A stretch of 64,000 bases of DNA, from assembly GCA_029202665.1 (NCBI GenBank), contig CP119326.1, positions 1,488,001-1,552,000 of the forward strand, in the 5' to 3' direction. Under the pieces are notes generated by a model. It saw nothing but the letters and a program-made list of their open reading frames with translations, did no database searches and was not told where the DNA came from. Source of the DNA: Candidatus Brevundimonas colombiensis. Lineage in GTDB: Bacteria > Pseudomonadota > Alphaproteobacteria > Caulobacterales > Caulobacteraceae. A program made the translations under genes and the position numbers. Each line of letters starts with the position of its first letter. The stretch's first letter is position 1. Positions 42,939-51,017 of this stretch are shown piece after piece.

Positions 42939-43489
42939 CGAACAAGACGCTGAAGATCGCCCTGGCCGTGTCGGTGGCGCTGAACCTGTTCGCCGTGGCG
43001 GGGGGCGTGACCTATATCGTCGGCCGCGACAAGATCGAACGCCGGATCGAGGAGCAGCGCCGGGGCGGCCGCGAAGGGCCGTTGGCCGATGTGCTGGCCG
43101 GGCTGGACCCCGCCGTGCGCCAGCGCGTGCGCGCGACCCTGCGTGAAACCGCCCTGACGGCCCGGCCCGATTTCGAGGCGGCGCGGGCGGCGCGACGCGA
43201 GGCCATCGCCGTCGCCGGTCAGCCGACGCTGGACGCGCCGCGTGTCCAGGCTTTGCTGGAGCAGTCCCGCGACGCCGAGATGCGCGGCCGCCAGCGGTTG
43301 GAGAGGGGGGCGGTGGCGCTGCTGGCGACCCTGACGCCCGAAGAACGCAAGGCGATGACGCCCCTGCTGCAGCGCAAGGGCGGCGCCCGTCGCGACGCCG
43401 CGCGTCACGACGGTCCCGAAGCGCGCAGCCCCGAAACGCGCACCCAGGACGGCGCCGCCCCGGCCCGAATCGACCATTCCGCCCGCTGA
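42935..43489 (+). CDS. Periplasmic heavy-metal-sensor-like protein
   Basis: A 184-residue protein with an N-terminal membrane anchor (about 6-28, LKIALAVSVALNLFAVAGGVTYIV) and a helical periplasmic domain rich in arginine and alanine, with RQRVRATLRETALTARPDFEAARAARREAI. This layout resembles the CnrR/ZraP/Spy group of metal-responsive or envelope-stress proteins, which often sit beside ECF sigma factors. The C-terminus is low-complexity (RRDAARHDGP). Metal ligands cannot be assigned. ATG 42935 overlaps the preceding gene by 4 bases. Confidence 0.7.
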   Translation: MTNKTLKIALAVSVALNLFAVAGGVTYIVGRDKIERRIEEQRRGGREGPLADVLAGLDPAVRQRVRATLRETALTARPDFEAARAARREAIAVAGQPTLDAPRVQALLEQSRDAEMRGRQRLERGAVALLATLTPEERKAMTPLLQRKGGARRDAARHDGPEARSPETRTQDGAAPARIDHSAR

Positions 43490-43494
43490 AAGCG

Positions 43495-44172
43495 TTAGGC
43501 GGCCTTCGCGCGGAAGGCCGCGACGGCGTCCACGGCGGCGCGCACCGAGGTCTCGATAGCGGTCCAGTCGCCGGCCTTGACCGCTGCGTCCGTCACCAGT
43601 TTCGAGCCCATGCCCGCCGCCACGATGCCGGCGCCGAACCATTTGGCGATGGAGCCTTCGTCGGGATCGACGCCGCCGGTCGGCATGATCTTGACCCAGG
43701 GCATCGGCCCCTTGACCGCCTTGACGAAGTCCGGTCCGCCGACCGACGATCCGGGGAACAGTTTGACGATATCGCAGCCCAGTTCGTGGGCCTCGCCGAT
43801 GTCCGTCACCGAACCGCAGCCGGGGAAATAGGCGACCATGCGCCGGTTGCAGACCTTGGCCACGTCGGGGACCAGGCACGGGCTGACCACGAAACGCGCG
43901 CCCCGGTTCAGATAGAGGGCCGCCGTGCCGCTATCGACCACCGAACCGATGCCCAACACGATGTGCGGATCGGTCCTGATCAGTTCGCGATTGATCTCGC
44001 CGAACAGGTCGCAGGCGAAGTCGCCGCGATTGGTGAACTCCACCACCGGCGCGCCCCCGCGCGCGCAGGCCCGGATGACGTTCAGGCTGACCTCGGGATC
44101 GGGATGATAGAAGACGGGGCAGACGCCCTGGGTCTCAAGCGCCTGAAGCACGCTGACGCGATCGTGGGCCAT
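43495..44172 (-). CDS. KDPG/KHG aldolase-family enzyme
   Basis: A 225-residue TIM-barrel aldolase of the 2-dehydro-3-deoxy-phosphogluconate/4-hydroxy-2-oxoglutarate family. The Schiff-base lysine is in DIVKLFPGSSVGGPDFVK; the conserved glutamate is in VVEFTNRG, and IMPTGGVDPDEGSIAKWF is the phosphate-binding part. It is slightly longer than Eda (about 210). KDPG aldolase would complete the Entner-Doudoroff route whose first steps are encoded at 47394-52470, but the gene is separate, and a related sugar-acid substrate is equally possible. ATG 44172 follows GGAGACAGACC. Confidence 0.85.
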   Translation of the reverse strand: MAHDRVSVLQALETQGVCPVFYHPDPEVSLNVIRACARGGAPVVEFTNRGDFACDLFGEINRELIRTDPHIVLGIGSVVDSGTAALYLNRGARFVVSPCLVPDVAKVCNRRMVAYFPGCGSVTDIGEAHELGCDIVKLFPGSSVGGPDFVKAVKGPMPWVKIMPTGGVDPDEGSIAKWFGAGIVAAGMGSKLVTDAAVKAGDWTAIETSVRAAVDAVAAFRAKAA

Positions 44173-44380
44173 GGTCTGTCTCCTGTCGGCGGGTCGAATG
44201 GGCCGGGGGTCGAGAGGCGGCCTGTCAGCTTTCTGCTTAGCCCACCGGCGGTCCGGGCCAAAGCCTTGCGCGCCGGCTTCGCCGTGAAGCGACGGAACAT
44301 ATTGTTTCATCCGCCGGTCTTGATCGAGGTCAAGGCGCGGACGCCCCGAACGGTCCAGGGTCGGCTCGAAGGAGAAGCCC

Positions 44381-44893
44381 ATGACCCTGCTTGATCGCGA
44401 ACGGCTCGTCACCCGCACAGGTTTGCGCCTGGAGGTCCGCGCGGCGCGCGGCGAGGACGAGCGCGCCCTGGCCGCCTTCTTCGCCAAGGTGACGCCTGAG
44501 GATATGCGGTTCCGTTTCCTCTCCACCCTGGGAACGCCGGGTCACGACCAGCTTCTGGCCCTGATCGAAAAGCCGTCGGCGGATGGCGAGAGCCTGATCG
44601 CCTGGGGCGAGGACGGGGCCATTGCCGCGACCGCCGTCCTGGCCGGCGATGCGGCGGGTGAACGGGCCGAGGCCGCCATCCTGCTGCGCGGTGACCTGAA
44701 GGGGCAGGGGATCGGCTGGACCCTGTTGGAACGGCTGGTGGCCGAGGCGCGTTCGCGCGGCTATGCGGTGGTGGAATCGCTGGAGGACCGCGCCAACCAC
44801 GCCGCTCTGCAGGTCGAAAACGACATGGGATTCGACGTCGCTCCGGTCGAGGACGATCCCACCCTGGTCTGGGTCAGCAAGCGGCTGCGCTGA
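44381..44893 (+). CDS. GNAT family N-acetyltransferase
   Basis: A 170-residue cytoplasmic acetyltransferase. It shows the N-terminal RAARGEDERALAAFFAKVTP and RFRFLSTLG, and the acetyl-CoA pyrophosphate loop at LLRGDLKGQGIGWTLLERLV (motif Q/RxxGxG/A as KGQGIG). A C-terminal MGFDVAPVEDDP matches the last strand. ATG 44381 has GGAGAAGCCC before it. The domain resembles the one in the protein-acetylating Pat enzymes, but no substrate can be inferred from the sequence. Confidence 0.85.
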   Translation: MTLLDRERLVTRTGLRLEVRAARGEDERALAAFFAKVTPEDMRFRFLSTLGTPGHDQLLALIEKPSADGESLIAWGEDGAIAATAVLAGDAAGERAEAAILLRGDLKGQGIGWTLLERLVAEARSRGYAVVESLEDRANHAALQVENDMGFDVAPVEDDPTLVWVSKRLR

Positions 44894-44965
44894 TCGGGGC
44901 CTTCGGCGTTTCGGCGGCGGTCGCCATCGGCTAGAAGGCGTCCAAACTTCAGGAAGGCTACGGCC

Positions 44966-45223
44966 ATGATGACCGCCATCTTTGTCTTCATCAAATGCGA
45001 GCTGGGCTACGCCAACGACGTGGCGGCCGACATCGTGGACAATGTGGAGAACGTGTCAGAGGTCTATTCCACCTCGGGCCAGCATGATCTGTTGGCCAAG
45101 TTCAACCTGCCGCGAGAGGCCGACATCGGAACCTTCGTGACCAAACAGGTTCAGACGCGCCCGCACGTGCGCGACACCTTCACCGTCATCACCTTCTCGC
45201 CCTTCCTGCCGTCCAGAGGCTGA
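44966..45223 (+). CDS. Stand-alone Lrp/AsnC ligand-binding (RAM) domain protein
   Basis: An 85-residue protein that is only the effector-binding domain of Lrp/AsnC regulators: a beta-alpha-beta-beta-alpha-beta core with TAIFVFIKCELGYA, VYSTSGQHDLLAKFNL and FVTKQVQTRPHVRDTFTVI. There is no helix-turn-helix. Such proteins form oligomers that bind amino acids and may modulate full-length Lrp proteins. AAGGCTACGGCC precedes ATG 44966; a second ATG follows directly. Confidence 0.85.
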   Translation: MMTAIFVFIKCELGYANDVAADIVDNVENVSEVYSTSGQHDLLAKFNLPREADIGTFVTKQVQTRPHVRDTFTVITFSPFLPSRG

Positions 45224-45293
45224 TGGCCGCTGGTGCGAAAGGGTGACGCTGGCGTGCGCGAGGGCTAAACCGGGCGTCAAAGGGAGACACGCC

Positions 45294-46589
45294 ATGACGC
45301 GATCCAACGCGCCCGCCTATATGACCGGCTTCGGCAATCATTTCGCGACCGAGGCCGCGCCCGGCGCCCTGCCGGAAGGCCAGAATTCGCCGCAGAAGAC
45401 GCCGATGGGCCTGTACGCCGAACAGCTGTCCGGCACGGCCTTCACCGCCCCGCGCGCCGAGAACCGCCGAAGCTGGCTTTATCGCCTGCGGCCCTCGGCC
45501 CAGCATGGCCCCTATGTCGCCTTTGACCAGGGACGCGTTCGCTCAGGCCCGTTCGACGAGACGCCGCCCAATCCCAACCGGATGCGCTGGGACCCGCTGC
45601 CGATCCCCGAAACCCCGACCGACTGGGTCGAGGGGCTGACGACCTATGGCGGAAATGGAGAGCCGGACGCCGGGGCGGGCGCGGGCGTCCATCTGTATGT
45701 CGCCAACCGCTCGATGACAGGCCGCGTCTTCTATGACGCCGACGGCGAACTGCTGATCGTGCCGCAGGAGGGCGCGCACCGTTTCGTCACCGAGATGGGG
45801 GTGATCGAGGCCCAGCCCGGCCATGTCGTCCTGATCCCGCGCGGCGTGCGGTTCCGCGTGGAGGTCGAGGGGCCGGCGCGGGGCTATGTCTGCGAGAACT
45901 ATGGCAGTCCGTTCCGCCTGCCGGACCTGGGCCCCATCGGCGCGAACGGCCTGGCCAATCCGCGCGATTTCGACACGCCCGTCGCGGCCTATGAGGACGT
46001 GGATCGTCCGACCCAGTGCGTCCAGAAATACGGCGGTCGTCTGTGGGCCACGACGTTCGATCACAGCCCGCTGGACGTCGTGGCCTGGCACGGCAATCTG
46101 GCGCCCTGCCGCTATGACACGGCGCGGTTCAACACGATCAACACCGTCAGCTACGATCACCCGGACCCGTCGATCTTCACCGTCCTGACCAGCCCTTCGG
46201 AGACGCCGGGCACGGCCAACATCGACTTCGTCATCTTCCCGCCCCGCTGGATGGTGGCCGAACACACCTTCCGTCCGCCGTGGTTCCACCGGAACGTGAT
46301 GAGCGAGTTCATGGGGCTGGTGACCGGCGCCTATGACGCCAAGGCGGGCGGTTTTGCGCCGGGCGGAGCGTCGCTGCACAACCGGATGAGCGGACACGGC
46401 CCGGATCAGGCCAGCTACGAGGGCGCGATCAAGGCCGAGTTGAAGCCCCACAAGATCGAGAACACCCTGGCCTTCATGTTCGAGACCCGCGCGCCGATCC
46501 GCGTCACGAAATGGGCGTCGGAATCACCCCAGATGCAGCTGGACTACGACGACGTCTGGTCGGGGTTCGCCAAGGGACAGGTTTCATGA
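45294..46589 (+). CDS. hmgA: Homogentisate 1,2-dioxygenase
   Basis: A 431-residue non-heme iron enzyme of tyrosine and phenylalanine degradation that opens homogentisate to maleylacetoacetate. It has the N-terminal YMTGFGNHFATEA, the central GHVVLIPRGVRFRV, GYVCENYGSPFRLP, and the C-terminal metal-binding FHRNVMSEFMGL and NRMSGHGPD. Length matches the family. AGGGAGACACGCC precedes ATG 45294. The downstream lipoprotein gene overlaps by 4 bases. Other genes of the pathway are not in the window. Confidence 0.97.
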   Translation: MTRSNAPAYMTGFGNHFATEAAPGALPEGQNSPQKTPMGLYAEQLSGTAFTAPRAENRRSWLYRLRPSAQHGPYVAFDQGRVRSGPFDETPPNPNRMRWDPLPIPETPTDWVEGLTTYGGNGEPDAGAGAGVHLYVANRSMTGRVFYDADGELLIVPQEGAHRFVTEMGVIEAQPGHVVLIPRGVRFRVEVEGPARGYVCENYGSPFRLPDLGPIGANGLANPRDFDTPVAAYEDVDRPTQCVQKYGGRLWATTFDHSPLDVVAWHGNLAPCRYDTARFNTINTVSYDHPDPSIFTVLTSPSETPGTANIDFVIFPPRWMVAEHTFRPPWFHRNVMSEFMGLVTGAYDAKAGGFAPGGASLHNRMSGHGPDQASYEGAIKAELKPHKIENTLAFMFETRAPIRVTKWASESPQMQLDYDDVWSGFAKGQVS

Positions 46590-46951
46590 TCCGCATGTCG
46601 ACGATCGCCGCCGCAGCGCTTCTGGCGGCCGCCTGCACGCCGCAGACCACGACGGGCGCGGGTTCCGACGCGCCGATGCAGAGCGCCGAAGCCTCGGCCT
46701 GCGCCACGCGCGGCGGGACGATGAAACAGGTCGGACGGCTGCAGTCCTGGCAGTGCGTGATCAGCTATGCCGACGCGGGCAAGCGCTGCACCGACGGCGC
46801 CCAGTGCCAGGGCGATTGCCGCGTCGAGGGCAATACGGGCATGGCGGCGGGAGCGGCGACCGCGGGGGTCTGCCAGGCGACCAGCGACCGCTTCGGCTGC
46901 CACGCCACGGTCACGGACGGCAAGGCCGGCCCGACGCTCTGCGTGGACTGA
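46586..46951 (+). CDS. Cysteine-rich lipoprotein
   Basis: A 121-residue protein with a lipoprotein signal (MIRMSTIAAAALLAAAC, lipobox LAAAC) and about nine further cysteines, in ACATRGG, WQCVISY, RCTDGAQCQGDC, VCQATS and GCHATV. A disulfide-rich compact periplasmic domain is likely. ATG 46586 overlaps the hmgA stop (ATGA), so it may be cotranscribed, though no metabolic link is obvious. I recognise no named family. Confidence 0.75.
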   Translation: MIRMSTIAAAALLAAACTPQTTTGAGSDAPMQSAEASACATRGGTMKQVGRLQSWQCVISYADAGKRCTDGAQCQGDCRVEGNTGMAAGAATAGVCQATSDRFGCHATVTDGKAGPTLCVD

Positions 46952-46972
46952 CACGCGCCAAGACGCATGAAA

Positions 46973-47000
46973 AAGCCCCCGCTGTTTCCAGCGGGGGCTT
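46973..47000. terminator. Bidirectional terminator
   Basis: A 12-bp stem (AAGCCCCCGCTG at 46973-46984, complement at 46989-47000, loop TTTC). On the minus strand five T follow (complement of 46970-46974), serving the lipoprotein gene at 47019; on the plus strand CTTCTT serves the gene ending at 46951. Confidence 0.9.
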
Positions 47001-47018
47001 CTTGCATCGCTTCGGGGC

Positions 47019-47321
47019 TTAATGTCCCTGAGCGGCGTCCTTGACCGCGCCGGCGCGGTTGTCGGCTGCGGCCTGCGTCTGGTCGGCTTGCTGCTTCAGC
47101 GCTTCGGCCTGACGCTCTGCTTCGGCCTTGGCGGCGTCGGCGTTGGCCTCGCCTTGGGCGACAGTGGCGTCGGCCTGGGCGTTCAGGCTGTCAGCGGTGG
47201 CGTCGCCCTGAGCATGGATGGCGTCGGCCTGTGAGTCAGCGGCCTTTTCGGCGGGCTTCTGGCAGGCGGCAAGACCGGCGACGGCGAACAGGGCGGCAGC
47301 GGTTACGACAAGTTTTTTCAC
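47019..47321 (-). CDS. Small alanine/glutamine-rich lipoprotein
   Basis: A 100-residue protein with a lipoprotein signal (MKKLVVTAAALFAVAGLAAC, lipobox GLAAC) and a mature part built of short Ala/Asp/Gln/Glu-rich heptad-like repeats (ADATVAQGEANADAAKAEAE). This is a probable long single helix or coiled coil. It resembles small Lpp-like envelope lipoproteins in composition only. ATG 47321 has GGAGGAAG upstream. Confidence 0.75.
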   Translation of the reverse strand: MKKLVVTAAALFAVAGLAACQKPAEKAADSQADAIHAQGDATADSLNAQADATVAQGEANADAAKAEAERQAEALKQQADQTQAAADNRAGAVKDAAQGH

Positions 47322-47393
47322 GAGACTTCCTCCAAAGCTTGTTGGACCAGAAAAACGCCACGCCTCACGAAGGGTTCACACCGCCGTGATAAA

Positions 47394-48365
47394 TTATTGT
47401 CCGGACTCGGCGAAGGCGACGCGGGCGGCGCCCAGCAGGGCCGCGTGTTTGTGCATGATCACCTTGGTCGGAATCTCGGACATATAGTCCTTGAACCGGC
47501 CCTTGCGCTCGAACCGCTGGCGGAAGGGGCTGGCCTTGATGAAGGGCAGGATGCGCGGAACGATGCCGCCGGCGATATAGACGCCGCCGCGCGCCCCGGT
47601 GGTCAGGGCGATGTCGCCTGCGACCGCGCCCAGAATGGCGCAGAAGCGGGCCAGGGTCGCGCCGCAGGGGCTGTTCGGATCGGCAAGAGCCGTCTTGGTG
47701 ATCTCGGCCGGATCATCCACATGTGTCTCACGCCCGTCGATCTCTGCCAGAGCGCGGTGCATGTTCAAAAGGCCCGGCCCGCAGATCAGCCGTTCGATGG
47801 AGACGCGATCATAGCGGCGGCGCAGGATACGCAGAATCTCGTCCTCGACCGGATCGCCGGGCGGGAAACAGGCGTGGCCGCCCTCGGACGGCATGGCCAT
47901 TTCCTTGCTGTGGGCGTCGCGCACCAGGGCCGCGACGCCGAAGCCGGTGCCCGGGCCCAGCACCGCCACGGTCGAATGCGGATCGCCATCGACCGGCCCG
48001 CCCAGGCTTTCCAACTGGTCCGCCGGGACCACGGGCGCGCCCCAGGCGAGGGCCTCGAAATCGTTTATCAGCTTGACCGGCTTCAGGCCCAGCGTCTGCA
48101 GTTCGCTCTCGGACACCTGCCAAGGCGAGTTGGTCAGGTCGATGGCGCCGTCGGTGACGGGACCGGCGACGGCGATCACGCCGCCGGTCGGCTTGACCTC
48201 GCAGCCGTCGATGAAGGCGGCGACGCCCTCCAGGAAGGTCGGATAGGTCTCGGCCGGGAAGCTATCGTGATGGTCCAGCACGGGCTGGCCGTCCACCATG
48301 CGGGCCAGGGCGAAGCGGGCGTTGGTGCCGCCGACGTCGCCGACGAGAAGGGTCTTGTCATTCAT
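47394..48365 (-). CDS. glk: Glucokinase
   Basis: A 323-residue cytoplasmic hexokinase-family enzyme that phosphorylates glucose with ATP. The phosphate-binding loop is LLVGDVGGTNARFAL. The sugar-binding LINDFEALAWG and LGPGTGFGVA, the SEGGHACFPP segment and GGVYIAGGIVPRIL also fit bacterial Glk. ATG 48365 was chosen since homology begins directly (MNDKTLLVGD). It is the last gene of zwf-pgl-edd-glk, with a 31-base gap after edd. Confidence 0.95.
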   Translation of the reverse strand: MNDKTLLVGDVGGTNARFALARMVDGQPVLDHHDSFPAETYPTFLEGVAAFIDGCEVKPTGGVIAVAGPVTDGAIDLTNSPWQVSESELQTLGLKPVKLINDFEALAWGAPVVPADQLESLGGPVDGDPHSTVAVLGPGTGFGVAALVRDAHSKEMAMPSEGGHACFPPGDPVEDEILRILRRRYDRVSIERLICGPGLLNMHRALAEIDGRETHVDDPAEITKTALADPNSPCGATLARFCAILGAVAGDIALTTGARGGVYIAGGIVPRILPFIKASPFRQRFERKGRFKDYMSEIPTKVIMHKHAALLGAARVAFAESGQ

Positions 48366-48396
48366 TTCAGGCGTTTCCTGCGGTCGGTTCGGTGGA

Positions 48397-50301
48397 TCAG
48401 GCGTCCACGGTCCGGTCGACGAAGTTGGGGTTGGGCGGCGTGTCGTCGTGGCCGTTGCTTGCGCTGGGCAGGGCGAAACAGACGGTGGCCCCATGCTCGG
48501 CCGTCGTGACCACGTGGCGGAAGGCGCCGAACAGTTCACGGCCATAGCCCCAGGACGAGCCCTGGGCGATGGCGGGCGTGCGTGCGGCGGCCGGTCGGGC
48601 GGTCAGGTCGGCGATCCCGACGGTGGTCAGCACCCCGGCCTCGGCGTCCAGACGGATGATGTCGCCGTCCTTCACATGGGCCAAGGGACCGCCCGCTAGG
48701 GCTTCGGGCGAGACGTGGATGGCGGCGGGCGTCTTGCCGCTGGCGCCCGACATGCGGCCGTCGGTGACGAAGGCGACCTTGAACCCCTTGTCCTGAATGA
48801 CCGACAGGGCGGGCGACAGGCTGTGCAGTTCGGGCATGCCGTTGGCCTTCGGCCCCTGGAAGCGCAGGACCACGACCACGTCGCGGAACAGCTTGCCGTC
48901 CTTGAAGGCTTGCAGCGCGTCTTCCTGGGTTTCGAAGACGGCGGCGGGCGCTTCGACGATGCGGTTCTCGGGCTTCACGGCCGAGATCTTGATGACCGCC
49001 CGGCCCAGGTCGCCCTTGACCAGACGCAGGCCGCCTTCATGGTCGAACGGGTCGGAGGCGGGGCGCAGGATATCGCGGTCCAGGCTTTCGCTGACGCCGT
49101 CGCGCCAGACCAGTTCCCCGTCCACCATCGACGGTTCCTGGAAATAGGCTTCGATCCCCCCGCCTTTTTCAGGAGGGCCCATGATGGTGGTGACGTCGGT
49201 GTGGATATTGCCCGCCATCGCTAGCTCACGCGCGATGAAGGCGACGCCGCCGGCGGCCTGGAAGGCGTTCACATCGGCCGAACCGTTGGGATAGACCCGC
49301 GCCAAGAGCGGCGTGACCGAGGACAGCTCGTCCATGTCGGTCCAGTCGATCAGCACCCCCGCCGCCCGCGCCATGGCGACCAGGTGGATGGCGTGGTTGG
49401 TCGATCCGCCGGTGGCCAGCAGGGCCACGATCATATTGACGATGGATTTCTCGTCGATGACGTCGGCCATGCGGCATTCGCCGCTGCGGGCCAGTTCGAC
49501 CGCCCGTTTCGCCGCCGCCGCCGTCAGGGCGTCGCGCAGGCCGGTGTCGGGGTGGACGAAGGCGGTGGAGGGCATGTGCAACCCGCCCAGCTCCATCATC
49601 ATCTGGTTGGAGTTGGCCGTGCCGTAGAAGGTGCAGGTGCCGGGCGAGTGATAGCTGCCGATCTCGCTTTCCAGCAGGGTCTGACGATCGACCTTGTTCT
49701 GGGCGTATTCGGCGCGGACGCGAGCCTTTTCCGCATTGGGGATGCCCGACGGCATGGGGCCGGCGGGGGCGAAGACGACGGGCAGGTGTCCGAACGCCAG
49801 GGCGCCCATGAACAGGCCGGGCACGATCTTGTCGCAGACGCCCAGCATCAGGCCGGCGTCGAAGGCGTCGTGGGTCAGGGCCACGCCGGTCGACATGGCG
49901 ATGACGTCGCGGCTGAACAGCGACAACTCCATGCCCGGACGACCCTGGGTCACGCCGTCGCACATGGCGGGGGTTCCGCCCGCCACCTGCGCCGTGGCGC
50001 CGACCTCGCGCACGGCCGCGCGCACCACGTCGGGGAAACGCTCGAACGGCTGGTGGGCCGACAGCATGTCGTTATAGGCGGTGACGATGCCCAGGTTCGG
50101 CTTGGACCCGTCCATCGCGGTGAGCTTGTCCGCGACGGTCTGGCCCGCGAAGGCGTGGGCCCAGTTGGCGCAGGACAGTTTGGCTCGGCCCGTCCCGCTG
50201 TCGCGGGCGGCGTCCATGCGACGGATATAGTCGGCGCGGGTCTCGCGGCTTTTTTCGACGATGCGGGCGGTGACGGCCGCCACGGTGGGGTGAAGCGCCA
50301 T
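48397..50301 (-). CDS. edd: 6-phosphogluconate dehydratase
   Basis: A 634-residue iron-sulfur dehydratase (IlvD/Edd family) that makes 2-dehydro-3-deoxy-6-phosphogluconate, the key step of the Entner-Doudoroff pathway. Cluster-ligand cysteines are expected in GGTPAMCDGVTQGR and LMLGVCDKIVPG; PGTCTFYGTANSNQM and FVTDGRMSGASGKTPAAI are also family signatures. ATG 50301 overlaps the pgl stop by one base (TAATG), with GGAGGAAGG as ribosome-binding site; a GTG six codons upstream is less likely. Confidence 0.97.
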   Translation of the reverse strand: MALHPTVAAVTARIVEKSRETRADYIRRMDAARDSGTGRAKLSCANWAHAFAGQTVADKLTAMDGSKPNLGIVTAYNDMLSAHQPFERFPDVVRAAVREVGATAQVAGGTPAMCDGVTQGRPGMELSLFSRDVIAMSTGVALTHDAFDAGLMLGVCDKIVPGLFMGALAFGHLPVVFAPAGPMPSGIPNAEKARVRAEYAQNKVDRQTLLESEIGSYHSPGTCTFYGTANSNQMMMELGGLHMPSTAFVHPDTGLRDALTAAAAKRAVELARSGECRMADVIDEKSIVNMIVALLATGGSTNHAIHLVAMARAAGVLIDWTDMDELSSVTPLLARVYPNGSADVNAFQAAGGVAFIARELAMAGNIHTDVTTIMGPPEKGGGIEAYFQEPSMVDGELVWRDGVSESLDRDILRPASDPFDHEGGLRLVKGDLGRAVIKISAVKPENRIVEAPAAVFETQEDALQAFKDGKLFRDVVVVLRFQGPKANGMPELHSLSPALSVIQDKGFKVAFVTDGRMSGASGKTPAAIHVSPEALAGGPLAHVKDGDIIRLDAEAGVLTTVGIADLTARPAAARTPAIAQGSSWGYGRELFGAFRHVVTTAEHGATVCFALPSASNGHDDTPPNPNFVDRTVDA

Positions 50302-51017
50302 TAGCCTTCCTCCGTCCACAGAACTTCGAGGGGAACGCCAGCGGCGATCAGGGCGGCGATGGGCTGGATCTTGGGATCGCCCTGGGCCTGGTCTTCGAAC
50401 ACCCGGCGCTTGGCGGCGCCCTTCAGACCCAGGATCACCCGACCGGCCGACATCAGATAGGGCAGGTTGATCGACAGGCGTTCGATGGTCGGCGCCATGC
50501 CGTCGCGCCCGTGGGGCACGCCTAGAACCGTCGGTTTCAGCGTCGGCGTCAGCAGGGTCTTCAGCGTCGGGCTTTCAGGGAACATGGAGCAGATATGGCC
50601 GTCCTCGCCCATGCCGAGCAGGACCGCGTCAAACCGCCCGCCCGCCGCGGCCAGCGCATGGGCCGCGACCATGGCGGCCCGGTCCACCGTCACCTCGGGC
50701 GTATAGAGGGGGATGAACCGTGCGGAGGCCGCCTTGTCCTGCAACAGCACGTCGCGGATCAGACGGGCATTGGACTCCGGCGAGGTTTCGGGGACGTAGC
50801 GCTCGTCCACCAGGGTAACAGCGACCTTGGACCAGTCCAGGTCGGTCGTCGCCAGCCGGCGATAGACGCGGGCGGGGGTCGAACCACCCGGCCCCGCGAA
50901 CAGGGCCGCGCCCTTGTCGCGCAAGGCGGTCGCCAGGGTCTCGCTCAGACGCGAGGCGATGGCCTCGGCCCAGGCGTCGACGCCGGCGAAGGTTTCGATG
51001 GCGGGTGTCTCAGACAT
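50301..51017 (-). CDS. pgl: 6-phosphogluconolactonase
   Basis: A 238-residue DevB/SOL-type lactonase that hydrolyses 6-phosphogluconolactone from Zwf. Signature segments are LFAGPGGSTPARVYRRL, VTLVDERYVPETSPESN and LLGMGEDGHICSMFPESP. It starts at ATG 51017, overlapping the end of zwf by 8 bases, and ends one base inside edd, so the three are tightly coupled. Confidence 0.96.
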   Translation of the reverse strand: MSETPAIETFAGVDAWAEAIASRLSETLATALRDKGAALFAGPGGSTPARVYRRLATTDLDWSKVAVTLVDERYVPETSPESNARLIRDVLLQDKAASARFIPLYTPEVTVDRAAMVAAHALAAAGGRFDAVLLGMGEDGHICSMFPESPTLKTLLTPTLKPTVLGVPHGRDGMAPTIERLSINLPYLMSAGRVILGLKGAAKRRVFEDQAQGDPKIQPIAALIAAGVPLEVLWTEEG

